Assembly (NCBI GenBank): GCA_009704605.1
Contig: WLDW01000038.1
Location: 1 to 7,087, forward strand
DNA length: 7,087 nucleotides
Source: Actinomycetota bacterium
GTDB lineage: Bacteria > Actinomycetota > Actinomycetes > Actinomycetales > Microbacteriaceae
Direction of reading: 5' to 3'
The position numbers and the translations under genes are program-made. This document shows, piece after piece, positions 6,897 to 7,087 of the stretch. Numbering within the stretch: position 1 is the first letter of the stretch; every line of letters starts with the position of its first letter. The notes under the pieces were generated by a model, which did not search any database, was not told where the DNA came from, and was given only the letters and a program-made list of their open reading frames with translations.

Positions 6897-7087
6897 ATGC
6901 AGCCATTAGAAACACAGGACCAGAACCCAAGTGAAGTGCTAAGTGCAGCTGACCGCTGCGACGTCTGCGGAGCTCAGGCTTACATTCGTGCGTCACTGGC
7001 TACTGGTGAGCTGCTATTTTGTGCCCATCACGGAAACGCCAACAAGGCGAAGCTAGAGCCAATTGCAAAAGGCTGGCTAGACGAAAC
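6897..7087 (+). CDS. DUF7455 zinc-ribbon-like small protein, 3' end cut by window edge
   Basis: The reading frame is open from ATG at 6897 to the right edge, giving 63 full codons with no stop. The core, LSAADRCDVCGAQAYIRA followed by a GELLFCAHHG segment, matches the small actinobacterial DUF7455 family. Cys21 and Cys24 (CDVC) with Cys42 and His44/His45 (CAHHG) are probable zinc ligands. Function is unknown; such a fold could bind a protein or nucleic acid partner. The family is usually only about 60-70 residues, and WLDE near the edge resembles its usual C-terminus, so the gene probably ends just outside the window. AAGGGA at 6881-6886 is a plausible ribosome binding site ten bases upstream, and there is no alternative in-frame start nearby. 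It is divergent from parE. In many Actinobacteria this family lies between parE and the primary sigma factor gene, which would place that gene beyond the edge (inference). Confidence 0.82.
   Translation, partial: MQPLETQDQNPSEVLSAADRCDVCGAQAYIRASLATGELLFCAHHGNANKAKLEPIAKGWLDE

Noticed and set aside
6775..6996. 73-codon minus-strand open frame spanning the parE/DUF7455 intergenic region
   Set aside because: It runs antisense through the first part of the well-supported DUF7455 gene, its translation resembles no known family, and I see no start signals.
1..7087. Mobile elements, CRISPR arrays, phage or defence genes, tRNA or rRNA
   Set aside because: No long terminal repeats, transposase or integrase motifs, regularly spaced repeats or RNA-gene signatures were seen. 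All substantial sequence is taken up by conserved housekeeping genes.

Overview
The window looks like a chromosomal housekeeping segment from a small-genome actinobacterium. Three things suggest this: a SepH-type division protein, the start of a DUF4193 protein (MATDYDAP) and a DUF7455 protein. All three families are characteristic of Actinobacteria. The base composition looks balanced by eye and the packing is extreme. That fits a streamlined Microbacteriaceae-like lineage (freshwater or marine 'Luna'-type) better than a high-GC soil actinomycete, but the taxonomy is inference. I see no mobile element, CRISPR array, tRNA or rRNA.

Layout, left to right: (1) the first eight codons of a leftward DUF4193 gene; (2) a 156-bp divergent intergenic region; (3) rightward sepH; (4) a leftward alkaline-phosphatase-superfamily phosphodiesterase whose stop overlaps the sepH stop by 4 bp; (5) a 15-bp head-to-head gap; (6) rightward parC-like topoisomerase IV subunit A; (7) leftward parE-like subunit B, whose stop overlaps the parC stop by 4 bp in the same way; (8) a 148-bp divergent region with interleaved inverted repeats; (9) the start of a rightward DUF7455 zinc-ribbon-like gene that runs off the right edge.

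Neighbouring genes alternate in orientation throughout, so there is no operon here and each gene needs its own promoter. The functional theme is the end of the cell cycle. ParC and ParE form the A2B2 type IIA topoisomerase that unlinks and relaxes DNA, and SepH supports FtsZ-driven septation. The phosphodiesterase, DUF4193 and DUF7455 proteins are common neighbours of these genes in Actinobacteria but have no settled role. No clearly new system is visible. The points most worth a second look are the two identical CTAA stop overlaps, the tail-to-tail parC/parE arrangement, and the overlapping inverted repeats upstream of parE.
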